Of a stretch of DNA of 21,007 nucleotides, positions 1 through 6,941 are shown piece after piece. Position 1 is the first letter of the stretch, and each line of letters starts with the position of its first letter. Under the pieces are notes generated by a model. The model did not search any database and was not told the origin of the DNA. It worked only from the letters and a program-made list of their open reading frames with translations. The stretch is from contig CBFHVG010000122.1 of NCBI GenBank assembly GCA_965659005.1, positions 1-21,007 on the forward strand. The letters run 5' to 3'. Source of the stretch: CAYPTY01 sp965659005. GTDB lineage: Bacteria > Bacteroidota > Rhodothermia > Balneolales > Balneolaceae. The translations under genes were made by a program, and so were the position numbers.

Positions 1-1
1 T

Positions 2-136
2 GCTGGTCCGGTATTTGATGAAGAATGCGTACTCCATGCTGAACTGGATTTGAATTTAATTCCAAAAGCCAGAATGGATTTTGATCCAGTCGGACATTAC
101 GCCCGACCAGACATATTCAAACTATTAAAAAGGTGA
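2..136 (+). CDS. Carbon-nitrogen hydrolase (nitrilase family), C-terminal fragment
   Basis: Only the last 44 residues and the TGA stop lie in the window; the gene starts upstream. The reading frame begins AGPVFDEECVLHAELDLN and ends with GHYARPDIFKLL. This resembles the C-terminal strand and tail of nitrilase-superfamily enzymes (AGPLFDEEG...AELDL...GHYARPDVF), which hydrolyse nitriles or amides using a Glu-Lys-Cys triad. The triad itself is outside the window, so substrate and activity cannot be judged. The gene converges on the HEAT-cyclophilin gene: its stop lies 12 bases inside the other gene's 3' end, and no terminator hairpin is visible between them. Confidence 0.75.
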   Translation, partial: AGPVFDEECVLHAELDLNLIPKARMDFDPVGHYARPDIFKLLKR

Positions 137-2215
137 TTTTCCGCCTCTTCGAGCTTTCTTGATTTGGATATTGTTCACTTTATCTCCAACCACAATCTGA
201 TCAACTACATCCATCCCATATATTACATCTCCTATGATGGTATATAAACCGTTTAGATGTTCAGCTGGACGATGCATGATAAAGTATTGCGATCCTTCCG
301 TATCCCTGCCAGCTGAAGCAATACCAACTGTACCTCTTCTGTAAGTGTGTTCCGAAGCCTCCGTAGGAACAACATAATCAGGACCTCCCCACCCATTTCC
401 TGTCTCAATATCACCGCCCTGAATCACAAAATTCTGAACAACTCTGTGAAAGGCTACACCATTATAATCACCAGCTCTGGCAAGACTATCCATTCCTGAA
501 ATTGTTGCCGGTGCAATTTGGGGATAAAGCCTGATTGTAATATCCCCTAAATCTGTCTTGAGCTGCATGACCGGACCTTCGCCTAAATCCGCAAGACGTT
601 TCCAGTCCGGAGTCCTGAATTTGATATTTACTTCACCTTCAGATTCCACATCCCATCCCTGATTATTTAAAGCATTATTTAGTGCAGAGTTATTATAAGA
701 AGCCATTGAATCAATAAAAGACTGAGATTCTTTCTGAAAACGATCATATAGGAGTTGACTTGAAAATTGATAAAGCTCGATATCGGCAGGCAGACTAAAT
801 CTCTCGTACATTCCCAATAGGCTAAAAAACTCGAAATCAGGAAAAGCAGCCTCATCTCTTAATAAGCCTAATGATGAGATTACAATTGATCTTGACCCCT
901 CGTAAAGAACATATTCAATGCATTCCTGAACTTCTTCCAGATAATTCTCTTTGGATTCTTCTTCAGCATTTGCCCACCAGGTGTTAAGGGAATTAATAAC
1001 GAAAAATAGTTTTAAATCGTCAGTCTTATAGGTATCCCAGCTTTCCCCTTTACAAATTACTGGGATCTCATTTGGTAATATTTCTGACTTGATCCGCAGA
1101 TAGGTTGATGAGTAGTAGGTATTCTCATCAGCAAGTTCTTTAAATAGATCTAAATTAAGATCATTAAATCCCTGTATAGCAAGACTTCTCCCTGCTTCCA
1201 GTCGAATAACAGCTTCTTCGTCGTCTTTATTAATGATCTGATTTAGTTCTTCAACTATATTCGGATGAGCTTCAATCATATCATCAATACCAACCAAATT
1301 CCTCATCATTTCCACTCTGACAGACCTATTCTTATGATTCAATAGTTTCAGTATTACTTCTTCAGAATCATCATTAATAGGATATTGGGTGAGTGTTCGG
1401 CCAAGTTCAACGGCCAGATGAGTATCAATGTAGTTTTCCGGCCAGTTATTAAATGTCGAAGCGATAAAATCGACATCATTATGAGATAGAATGCGAATCA
1501 GAAATTGTTGAGACTTGTTATCGAAGTATTCCCAGCTTTTAAGTAACTGTTCGGAAAATACTTCACCTATATCTTTATCTGATCTATAGAAACCGTATAA
1601 ATATGCTCTCTGAATTTCTGGCAGCTCTTCAGAAATGATCATTGGAATTAGTCTTTGCATCTGATCATTGGAAAGATCATTACCCATGCTCAACCTGCCG
1701 ATTGCCAATGCTGCATTGTATTCGAAATGATATTCTTCAACTGACAATTGCCCTTCTTTATCAAAATCTTCTAGTCGAGAAACTAAAAAATTCAATGATT
1801 CCTGATTTCCGGCTCTTCCTAAAACCCTAACTATTCCAGATCTATATCTTGAGTCTGATTTATAATCATCAACTAGCCCCGATAATTGCTCTCCGGAAAG
1901 CTCTTTCATGCTTAATGCCATCCATGCTTGTTCCGTATTGACCTCTTTAACCCTTTCAATAAATGCATCTAAATCATCAACATCGGTGGAAATTAATGCA
2001 CGCCAGGCCTGCTCAGAGACCATACTATCTGATGTAAATGATAATAAAGCTTCAGAATCTCTTGCGAAGGCAGCTTCATATAAATCCGGATAATGATTGA
2101 GGATTTTATTTTGATACTCTTGATCATTTTGTGAGCAAGAAGCGGTTAATATCACTAATCCGCATACAGCCAAAAGCTTACACATATTACTTACACATTT
2201 ATTATTGAAGTTCAT
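125..2215 (-). CDS. Lipoprotein with HEAT-like repeats and a C-terminal cyclophilin-type peptidyl-prolyl isomerase domain
   Basis: This 696-residue protein probably catalyses proline cis-trans isomerisation in the cell envelope. Residues 1-27 form a lipoprotein signal (hydrophobic stretch, then LTASC with Cys27 as lipidation site), followed by the acidic SQNDQE. Residues of about 30-520 are leucine-rich helical repeats of HEAT type. Residues of about 545-690 are a cyclophilin domain: FHRVVQNFVIQGGD holds the catalytic Arg and Gln, and GSQYFIM matches the usual SQFFI. The human CypA Trp121 equivalent is His (HLNG), common in bacterial forms. The start at 2215 is supported by GGAG seven bases upstream; Met11 has no such site. 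The gene diverges from lexA. Single-domain cyclophilins are about 160-190 residues, so the long repeat region is a fusion that may dock clients or partners (inference). Confidence 0.88.
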   Translation of the reverse strand: MNFNNKCVSNMCKLLAVCGLVILTASCSQNDQEYQNKILNHYPDLYEAAFARDSEALLSFTSDSMVSEQAWRALISTDVDDLDAFIERVKEVNTEQAWMALSMKELSGEQLSGLVDDYKSDSRYRSGIVRVLGRAGNQESLNFLVSRLEDFDKEGQLSVEEYHFEYNAALAIGRLSMGNDLSNDQMQRLIPMIISEELPEIQRAYLYGFYRSDKDIGEVFSEQLLKSWEYFDNKSQQFLIRILSHNDVDFIASTFNNWPENYIDTHLAVELGRTLTQYPINDDSEEVILKLLNHKNRSVRVEMMRNLVGIDDMIEAHPNIVEELNQIINKDDEEAVIRLEAGRSLAIQGFNDLNLDLFKELADENTYYSSTYLRIKSEILPNEIPVICKGESWDTYKTDDLKLFFVINSLNTWWANAEEESKENYLEEVQECIEYVLYEGSRSIVISSLGLLRDEAAFPDFEFFSLLGMYERFSLPADIELYQFSSQLLYDRFQKESQSFIDSMASYNNSALNNALNNQGWDVESEGEVNIKFRTPDWKRLADLGEGPVMQLKTDLGDITIRLYPQIAPATISGMDSLARAGDYNGVAFHRVVQNFVIQGGDIETGNGWGGPDYVVPTEASEHTYRRGTVGIASAGRDTEGSQYFIMHRPAEHLNGLYTIIGDVIYGMDVVDQIVVGDKVNNIQIKKARRGGKSPF

Positions 2216-2240
2216 TCAAATTCTCCGTTTCTTTACACAT
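2178..2240. repeat. Three direct copies of TTACACAT in the lexA divergent promoter region
   Basis: The octamer TTACACAT occurs exactly at 2178-2185, 2191-2198 and 2233-2240. It spans the 5' end of the HEAT-cyclophilin gene and the 49-base gap before lexA. Start-to-start spacing is 13 and 42 bases. A looser relative (AACACACATTT) follows at the start of lexA. The location suits an operator read by LexA or another regulator, but two copies lie in coding sequence and the region is AT-rich, so chance is possible. Confidence 0.35.
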
Positions 2241-2264
2241 ATATCATACATTAATATCACTACG

Positions 2265-2909
2265 ATGGATAACACACATTTGACCCGTAAACAAAAGGAT
2301 TTTTTTGATTTCATCATAGCCTATAAAAAGGAACATGATGTGTGGCCTACATATCGTGAAATCGCAGATCATTTCGGCTATAAATCTCCCAACAGTGTAA
2401 CACAGAATATTCAGGCCCTACTAAAAAAAGGGTATCTGGTAAAGAAAAATGATGAGGAGTACGATCTTCCACCTACACAAAGAGATTCTTTTTATGGTGA
2501 TGAAGACCAATCCGGCATCCCAGTTCGTGGGTTAATTGCTGCTGGTTTTCTTCAGGAAGCAGTTGAAGCTGATTTAGGAAGAATCACGATGGAGTCTCTT
2601 TTTCCAAAGTTAGATAAGTTATTTGCTTTGCGAGTTTCTGGGATGAGCATGAAGAACGAAGGAATTCACGATGGTGATTTTGTTTTACTCATGGATACCG
2701 ATGTCAATAATGGTGATATCGGAGCTGTTTTATTTAATGGTGAAACCAGCCTCAAGCGTATTTATTTAACAGAAAGTGGACTTAGACTGGAACCCGCGAA
2801 TGAAGAATATGACGATATCATTGTTGAACCTGATGTCTTTGAAGAGGTGAGAATTATTGGAAAGTATGTTGGTCATGTTAACCGTGCAGGTTTCCAGAAA
2901 GTCGCTTAA
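2265..2909 (+). CDS. lexA: LexA repressor (SOS response regulator, autocleaving S24 peptidase)
   Basis: LexA represses DNA-damage genes and cleaves itself when RecA filaments form. This 214-residue protein has the family order. Residues 5-62 are a winged helix-turn-helix (LTRKQKDFFDFI; SPNSVTQNIQALLKKGYL). The cleavage site is Ala93-Gly94 in LIAAGFLQEA. The S24 serine/lysine dyad is Ser128 in VSGMSMK and Lys164 in TSLKRIYL. The length is normal (about 200-215). The ATG at 2265 is chosen because the family N-terminus begins just there; an in-frame TTG at 2205 would add 20 unrelated residues and overlap the divergent gene. No clear Shine-Dalgarno is visible. LexA usually represses its own gene; the TTACACAT repeats just upstream are the only operator-like sequences seen. 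Its stop overlaps the stop of the convergent DUF1579-like gene. Confidence 0.96.
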   Translation: MDNTHLTRKQKDFFDFIIAYKKEHDVWPTYREIADHFGYKSPNSVTQNIQALLKKGYLVKKNDEEYDLPPTQRDSFYGDEDQSGIPVRGLIAAGFLQEAVEADLGRITMESLFPKLDKLFALRVSGMSMKNEGIHDGDFVLLMDTDVNNGDIGAVLFNGETSLKRIYLTESGLRLEPANEEYDDIIVEPDVFEEVRIIGKYVGHVNRAGFQKVA

Positions 2910-3430
2910 CCTCTTTTTTTATAGTGGCCATCAAAAACAGTGTTCCAGGTTTTGCCATCATCTGTTGATTGCTCCCATACCTGATTCACATAAGCTGCAG
3001 ATTTCTTGTAAAAGGTGAGCTTATTCAGAACCTTTTCACCATTCTGGCCTATGGTTTCTGCTGTGTAATACATTGCCTTATCTTCTGCACTGTAGGTTCC
3101 TGAAAATTCAATGGGCACACCCGAATTATCAATCCATTTCTGTTCCCACTTACCATTTAAACGATTGAAGTAATTTAAACTTTTACCTGCGTAAACGCCT
3201 TGCGCACTAGTCCAGTTTTCTAGAAGAACACATCCGTTTAAAATGAGTTCAATCTTACTTTTACCCTGTGGCTGACCATTCTTGTCGCTGACATCCCACT
3301 CTCCTATCCAGAAATCGAATTGCCTGTACTCTGAGCTTTGATAACAAGGCTGTGGATTTTGCCCTTGTTGAGCATACGTGCTAAGCGTTGAGATTATACT
3401 TATTAGAGCGACGAGGAAGAATGTGCGCAT
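2906..3430 (-). CDS. Small exported DUF1579-like protein of unknown function
   Basis: This 174-residue protein begins with a signal peptide (MRTFFLVALISIISTLSTYA, cleavage probably after Ala20). It then has the spaced motifs FDFWIGEWDV (38-47), GCVLLENW (66-73), GKSLNYFN (82-89) and GKWEQKWID (93-101). This pattern is typical of the DUF1579-like, lipocalin-resembling beta proteins common in Bacteroidota and Proteobacteria; no enzymatic role is established, and none can be deduced here. The protein is probably periplasmic. Its start lies two bases after the stop of a 51-residue ORF, suggesting co-transcription. It converges with lexA, the two stop codons overlapping (TTA/TAA within 2906-2909), and no terminator is visible between them. 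Confidence 0.75.
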   Translation of the reverse strand: MRTFFLVALISIISTLSTYAQQGQNPQPCYQSSEYRQFDFWIGEWDVSDKNGQPQGKSKIELILNGCVLLENWTSAQGVYAGKSLNYFNRLNGKWEQKWIDNSGVPIEFSGTYSAEDKAMYYTAETIGQNGEKVLNKLTFYKKSAAYVNQVWEQSTDDGKTWNTVFDGHYKKRG

Positions 3431-3432
3431 AG

Positions 3433-3588
3433 TTATTCTTTTTGAGTTGAATGAATTTTACCATTAGCATCTTTTCTGGCATCATGGAGCTGTGAATCTT
3501 TAATCCAAGCTCGACCACCATCATGCTGAAGTCTTTTGTAGTTTTTGGTAGTTTTAGCTTGCTGATGTAAATCGGGTAATTTTTTCAT
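3433..3588 (-). CDS. Small basic hypothetical protein, 51 aa
   Basis: A short reading frame on the minus strand starts with ATG at 3588 and ends with TAA two bases before the start of the DUF1579-like gene, so the two probably form a small operon. The product begins MKKLPDLHQQAKTTKNYKRL, is rich in Lys, His and Gln, and has one central Trp (GGRAWIKDSQ). It has no signal peptide or membrane segment, so it would be cytoplasmic. I do not recognise a family. Support comes from tight packing with the next gene, an ATG start and otherwise unexplained space. Its shortness and the lack of a clear ribosome-binding site keep confidence moderate. Confidence 0.5.
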   Translation of the reverse strand: MKKLPDLHQQAKTTKNYKRLQHDGGRAWIKDSQLHDARKDANGKIHSTQKE

Positions 3589-3654
3589 GTCTTTGATATC
3601 GTTTATTTATAGTTATTTGTTGCAAGAATATGGAAATTTCTATTTCTCTTTTAC

Positions 3655-3685
3655 TTTGTTTTCAAACAATTAAGCTATATCTTTG
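3655..3685 (+). promoter_or_regulatory. Bacteroidota-type promoter of rplU-rpmA
   Basis: TTTG at 3655-3658 and TATCTTTG at 3678-3685 are separated by exactly 19 bases. This is an exact match to the -33/-7 consensus TTTG-N19-TAnnTTTG used by the Bacteroidota primary sigma factor. Transcription should start a few bases downstream, leaving a leader of roughly 30 bases before the rplU ATG at 3722. Confidence 0.75.
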
Positions 3686-3721
3686 GAGTCTTTCGAAATT
3701 AACAAATGAAATTCCAGACAC

Positions 3722-4105
3722 ATGTACGCAATTGTTGAAATTGGCGGCCATCAATACAGAGTGGCAAAAGATGATGTGCTTTTTGTTGATAAACAAAATA
3801 GCAGTAAGAAAAAACTTACTTTTGATAAAGTACTACTCGTTAAAGATGCCAAAGGGAAAGTTACTGTTGGTACACCAACCGTTGAAGGTTACAAAGTAGA
3901 CGCCACCCTGCTTGAAGATGTAAAAGCAGACAAAGTTATTGTCTTCAAGAAAAAACGAAGAAAAGGTTATAGAGTAAAGAATGGCCACCGTCAGCAACTT
4001 TCTCAAATTAAAATTGAGAAAATTGGCGCAAAGGCTAAAAAAGCGGCTCCTAAAAAGGCGGCAGCTAAACCTAAAGCAACCGAAGAACCTAAAGACGAAG
4101 CATAA
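3722..4105 (+). CDS. rplU: 50S ribosomal protein L21
   Basis: L21 binds 23S rRNA in the large ribosomal subunit. Residues 1-102 make up the normal L21 body: it opens with MYAIVEIGGHQYRVAKDD, and the signature region KVIVFKKKRRKGYRVKNGHR lies at 71-90. Residues 103-127 are an extra tail rich in Lys, Ala and Pro, ending in acidic residues (EEPKDEA); the standard bacterial protein stops at about 103. The start is the family Met, 36 bases downstream of the promoter's -7 box. rpmA follows after 6 bases, the usual rplU-rpmA pair, and both share the terminator at 4391-4424. Confidence 0.97.
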   Translation: MYAIVEIGGHQYRVAKDDVLFVDKQNSSKKKLTFDKVLLVKDAKGKVTVGTPTVEGYKVDATLLEDVKADKVIVFKKKRRKGYRVKNGHRQQLSQIKIEKIGAKAKKAAPKKAAAKPKATEEPKDEA

Positions 4106-4111
4106 GGCACT

Positions 4112-4369
4112 ATGGCACATAAGAAAGGACAAGGCTCTACCAGAAACGGTCGCGATTCAGTATCTAAGCGACTTGGAGTTAAAGTGTATGGCGGCGAAAC
4201 AATTCGCTCAGGTGGTATTATTGTACGCCAAAGAGGTACAAAATATCATGCTGGTGAGAATGTTGGTCGCGGAGGTGACGATACTCTTTTTGCAACAGCA
4301 GATGGTACCGTTAGCTTCAGAACAAGAGCAGGCGGACGTAAATTTGTAAACGTCGAACCAGCCAACTAA
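4112..4369 (+). CDS. rpmA: 50S ribosomal protein L27
   Basis: L27 reaches toward the peptidyl-transferase centre with its N-terminal tail. The 85-residue product begins MAHKKGQGSTRNGRDSVSKR and carries the signature IIVRQRGTKYHAGENVG with GGDDTLFA following, all typical. Its N-terminus directly follows the MAHKK form, so it lacks the cleavable extension found in Firmicutes. The signature has HAG where HPG is commoner, a minor change. It is 6 bases downstream of rplU and is followed by a strong terminator, so it closes a two-gene operon. Confidence 0.97.
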   Translation: MAHKKGQGSTRNGRDSVSKRLGVKVYGGETIRSGGIIVRQRGTKYHAGENVGRGGDDTLFATADGTVSFRTRAGGRKFVNVEPAN

Positions 4370-4390
4370 GAAATTCTGTTCTAAGACAAA

Positions 4391-4424
4391 AGCCTTAATT
4401 CCATGTGGAGTTAAGGCTTTTTTT
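4391..4424 (+). terminator. Rho-independent terminator after rplU-rpmA
   Basis: A perfect 8-base stem, AGCCTTAA (4391-4398) with TTAAGGCT (4411-4418), encloses a 12-base loop. It is followed at once by six T residues (4419-4424). It lies 21 bases after the rpmA stop and only 13 bases before the ATG of the next gene. Confidence 0.9.
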
Positions 4425-4437
4425 ATACCTTATAGCC

Positions 4438-5100
4438 ATGTTTACTTTTACCATCTCTGACCTGAACGAAAAAAGAAGCATCCGTACCATTTATGGCATC
4501 GGACGTAATTACGTAAAGCATGCTGAAGAACTGAATAATCCGGTTCCGAACCAACCTATCATATTTATAAAACCTTTAAGCTCCCTATGCTTTGATGCTG
4601 ATACTGTTTTAATCCCTGAACTAAGCAATGATGTACACCATGAGGTAGAACTTGTTCTATCTATTGGAAAAAAAGGCAAGCATATCGCTAAAGAGAATGC
4701 CCTTAGTTATATAGAAGCAGCCGGTGTAGGTATTGATTTCACCGCAAGAGATATTCAAGGTGAAGCCGCCAAAAATGGGCATCCCTGGGCAGTTGCAAAA
4801 GGATTTGACACATTTACAGCCCTAAGCGAGATGAAAAGCTTATCCACCTTTGATGGCCTTAATGATTTGTTGCTTGAATTGAAGGTCAACGATGTAATTA
4901 AGCAAAACGACAGTACATCCCTTATGATTTTTGATATTCCAAGTATCATCTATCATCTATCAAAAGTTGTAACCCTCTATCCTGGTGACTTGATTTATAC
5001 AGGAACACCAAGTGGTGTATCACCTATACAAAAAGGTGACCGAATTATTGCATCACTAAATAATGATATTCGTCTCGAGTTGAATGTAGACAAGGAATGA
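4438..5100 (+). CDS. Fumarylacetoacetate hydrolase family protein (YcgM/FAHD1-like acylpyruvase or oxaloacetate decarboxylase)
   Basis: This 220-residue cytoplasmic enzyme probably cleaves a C-C bond in, or decarboxylates, a 2-oxo acid such as an acylpyruvate or oxaloacetate. Visible motifs are GIGRNYVKHAEEL (20-32), HHEVELVL with metal ligands Glu69 and Glu71 (67-74), DFTARDIQ with Asp100 (100-107), KGFD with Lys121 (121-124) and YTGTPSGV near the C-terminus. These match the small FAH-family enzymes of about 200-220 residues. The ATG at 4438 is chosen; the in-frame GTG at 4405 falls in the loop of the preceding terminator. The stop overlaps the M23 peptidase start by four bases (ATGA), implying translational coupling. 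No promoter is evident in the 13-base gap after the terminator. The exact substrate cannot be told from sequence. Confidence 0.9.
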   Translation: MFTFTISDLNEKRSIRTIYGIGRNYVKHAEELNNPVPNQPIIFIKPLSSLCFDADTVLIPELSNDVHHEVELVLSIGKKGKHIAKENALSYIEAAGVGIDFTARDIQGEAAKNGHPWAVAKGFDTFTALSEMKSLSTFDGLNDLLLELKVNDVIKQNDSTSLMIFDIPSIIYHLSKVVTLYPGDLIYTGTPSGVSPIQKGDRIIASLNNDIRLELNVDKE

Positions 5101-6941
5101 GAGTATTACTTTCTCTTTACATACTAATACTATTCTCTTCAAACGCTCTTAGCCAGAAGCAGGATTATCTCTGGCCAACTGATGCAAGTACTTTTCTAAG
5201 CTCGACATTTGGAGAAACCAGGACAGCTCATTTTCATGCAGGCCTCGATATAAAAACTTGGGGAAAGGAAGGCTTTAAAGTATTTGCCACAAAAGATGGA
5301 GTACTTCACCGAATAGGTTTAAGCGCAAGAGGCTATGGTAAAGTAGTTTATCTAAAACATGATGATGGCACTTATTCACTTTATGCTCATCTACAAAGCT
5401 TCACCCCAATCATTCAGAACCTGGCAGATTCCATTAGGTTTAGAGATTACAGATTCGAAATTGATGAATATGTTGAAACAAAAGGTATTCGTTTTAATCA
5501 GGGTGATGTAATTGGTTTAAGTGGATCATCCGGAATTGGCCCACCTCACCTGCATTTTGAAATTAGATCTGAAAATGAAGCTCCTTTTAATGCTTTAAGC
5601 ACTAATCTGGAAGTCAAAGATACTCGCCCACCAATATTACACTCCATTCTAATAGAACCACTGAATGCAGAAGCTTCAATCAACGGCTCAAATGGTGTAA
5701 AGATCTTAAGACCAGACTATAAGAGTGGTTATTACGATTTCGGAAGCATTGAAGTTAGTGGGGATATCGGAATTGCATTGGATACATATGATGAAGCTGA
5801 CTTAGTATATAATAAGTATGCAGCTTACGAACTCCTTATGATGCATGGTTCAGATACACTTTTTCAGTCAAATCTGAATCAATATGATTATGAACATGCT
5901 TCAGACCTATTTATCGATCGTGCCATAGATCCAAGAACCGGCCGAAGAAGGTTTCAACGCTTATACAATCAGGAAGCACTTTCAGTTAATTTTAATAACC
6001 CGAAATATTGCGGATGCTTACCAAATTCGGATGAAACTGAAATTATTTTGATTGCAAAAGATTATTACGGGAATGAATCAAGGGGAAGATTAAGGATCGA
6101 ACAGACTGTAAATCAGCCCAAACAAAAAGTTTCTCTCAAAACGCTCGCAGTAGATTCATATAAAGACAATTACTGGTCAAACAACTGGATTCTCGGCCCC
6201 AATAGTTATTATGACTTATATGAAGGTTTGGGAATCCCTTTTAGCCCATCACTAAATCCACATTCTAAATCGAATAGTTTTTATTTCAGTAATCAGCATG
6301 GTGAATGGGTTCATCAATTACATTTTATACCGGATCAAGAACTTACATTTCAGTCAACTGATCAAAAATTCAGTTTTCATTTCTCTGATTCTACTTTCTT
6401 TGATACCACCTCTGTATTAATACCTTCAACTAATAATGAAGAATTCAGAACCGAGATCACTCTCTATCCTCTTGATTACATAAGTAAGAACAAATTTGAT
6501 ATTGAATACTATGTCGATCCTGATCAACCTAATGCAGATCAATTAGCATTGTATAAGTACGACCGCTTCAATGATGAATGGGATGTGACGCCTTTTATTC
6601 GTCGAGGAAATACTATTCACGGTAGAAACAATGAATTCGGCACTTATAAAGTTTTTGCTGATACACTTTCACCAGAGATAGGCAAAGCCTCAATATTTCG
6701 AAATGAGTCTGGCCAATGGCTTGTGCGTGTACAAGTTGAAGACATAGACAGCGGATTAAACTACCATACATCCAAAATAAGTGTCAATGGAATTCGAGGT
6801 ATTGCAGAATATGATAAAGAGGATGACTTTATCATTTACTATTACCCCAACTTCAAACCATTAAAAATGAATTTAATTCAGGTTGAAGTTGAGGATTATG
6901 TAGGAAATAAAACATCTAAGGATTTTAACCTTAGATTCTAA
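5097..6941 (+). CDS. Exported M23 family (LytM/lysostaphin-type) metallopeptidase with long C-terminal beta region
   Basis: This 614-residue protein has a signal peptide (residues 1 to about 19, ending NALSQ) and an LytM domain at about 25-170. The zinc site is complete: HxxxD gives His47 and Asp51, and HLHFE gives His151 and His153; His98 in YAHL is the conserved extra catalytic His. Such enzymes cut peptide cross-links in peptidoglycan, so it should act in the periplasm. An insertion of about 30 residues lies between the YAHL strand and the GDVIG...HLH part. Residues of about 170-614 are beta-rich with Ig-like character (VEDIDSGLNY, VEVEDYVGNKTS near the end) and have no recognised activity. 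The start overlaps the FAH-family stop by four bases. The stop abuts the ridA stop on the other strand with no gap. Confidence 0.9.
   Translation: MRVLLSLYILILFSSNALSQKQDYLWPTDASTFLSSTFGETRTAHFHAGLDIKTWGKEGFKVFATKDGVLHRIGLSARGYGKVVYLKHDDGTYSLYAHLQSFTPIIQNLADSIRFRDYRFEIDEYVETKGIRFNQGDVIGLSGSSGIGPPHLHFEIRSENEAPFNALSTNLEVKDTRPPILHSILIEPLNAEASINGSNGVKILRPDYKSGYYDFGSIEVSGDIGIALDTYDEADLVYNKYAAYELLMMHGSDTLFQSNLNQYDYEHASDLFIDRAIDPRTGRRRFQRLYNQEALSVNFNNPKYCGCLPNSDETEIILIAKDYYGNESRGRLRIEQTVNQPKQKVSLKTLAVDSYKDNYWSNNWILGPNSYYDLYEGLGIPFSPSLNPHSKSNSFYFSNQHGEWVHQLHFIPDQELTFQSTDQKFSFHFSDSTFFDTTSVLIPSTNNEEFRTEITLYPLDYISKNKFDIEYYVDPDQPNADQLALYKYDRFNDEWDVTPFIRRGNTIHGRNNEFGTYKVFADTLSPEIGKASIFRNESGQWLVRVQVEDIDSGLNYHTSKISVNGIRGIAEYDKEDDFIIYYYPNFKPLKMNLIQVEVEDYVGNKTSKDFNLRF
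6914..6936. terminator. Possible bidirectional hairpin between M23 peptidase and ridA
   Basis: A perfect 8-base stem, ATCTAAGG (6914-6921) with CCTTAGAT (6929-6936), has a 7-base loop. It lies in the last codons of the M23 gene, at the point where it converges with ridA. There is no T-tract on the plus-strand side, so this is not a canonical terminator; it could still limit read-through in either direction or be chance. Confidence 0.35.

Noticed and set aside
2205..2264. Longer lexA start at an in-frame TTG, adding 20 residues
   Set aside because: The added residues do not resemble LexA, it would overlap the divergent gene, and the family N-terminus (LTRKQKDFFDFI) begins just after the ATG at 2265.
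3630..3899. 89-codon plus-strand frame overlapping the rplU promoter and gene
   Set aside because: It overlaps the promoter and the conserved L21 coding region in another frame, and has no family resemblance.
3833..4132. 99-codon minus-strand frame opposite rplU
   Set aside because: Phe/Cys-rich translation produced by reading the Lys-rich L21 gene backwards; no motifs.
3981..4349. 122-codon plus-strand frame across rplU and rpmA
   Set aside because: It is a frame shadow of two highly conserved ribosomal protein genes.
4405..4437. Longer FAH-family start at GTG 4405
   Set aside because: It falls within the loop and stem of the rplU-rpmA terminator; the ATG at 4438 gives a normal family N-terminus.
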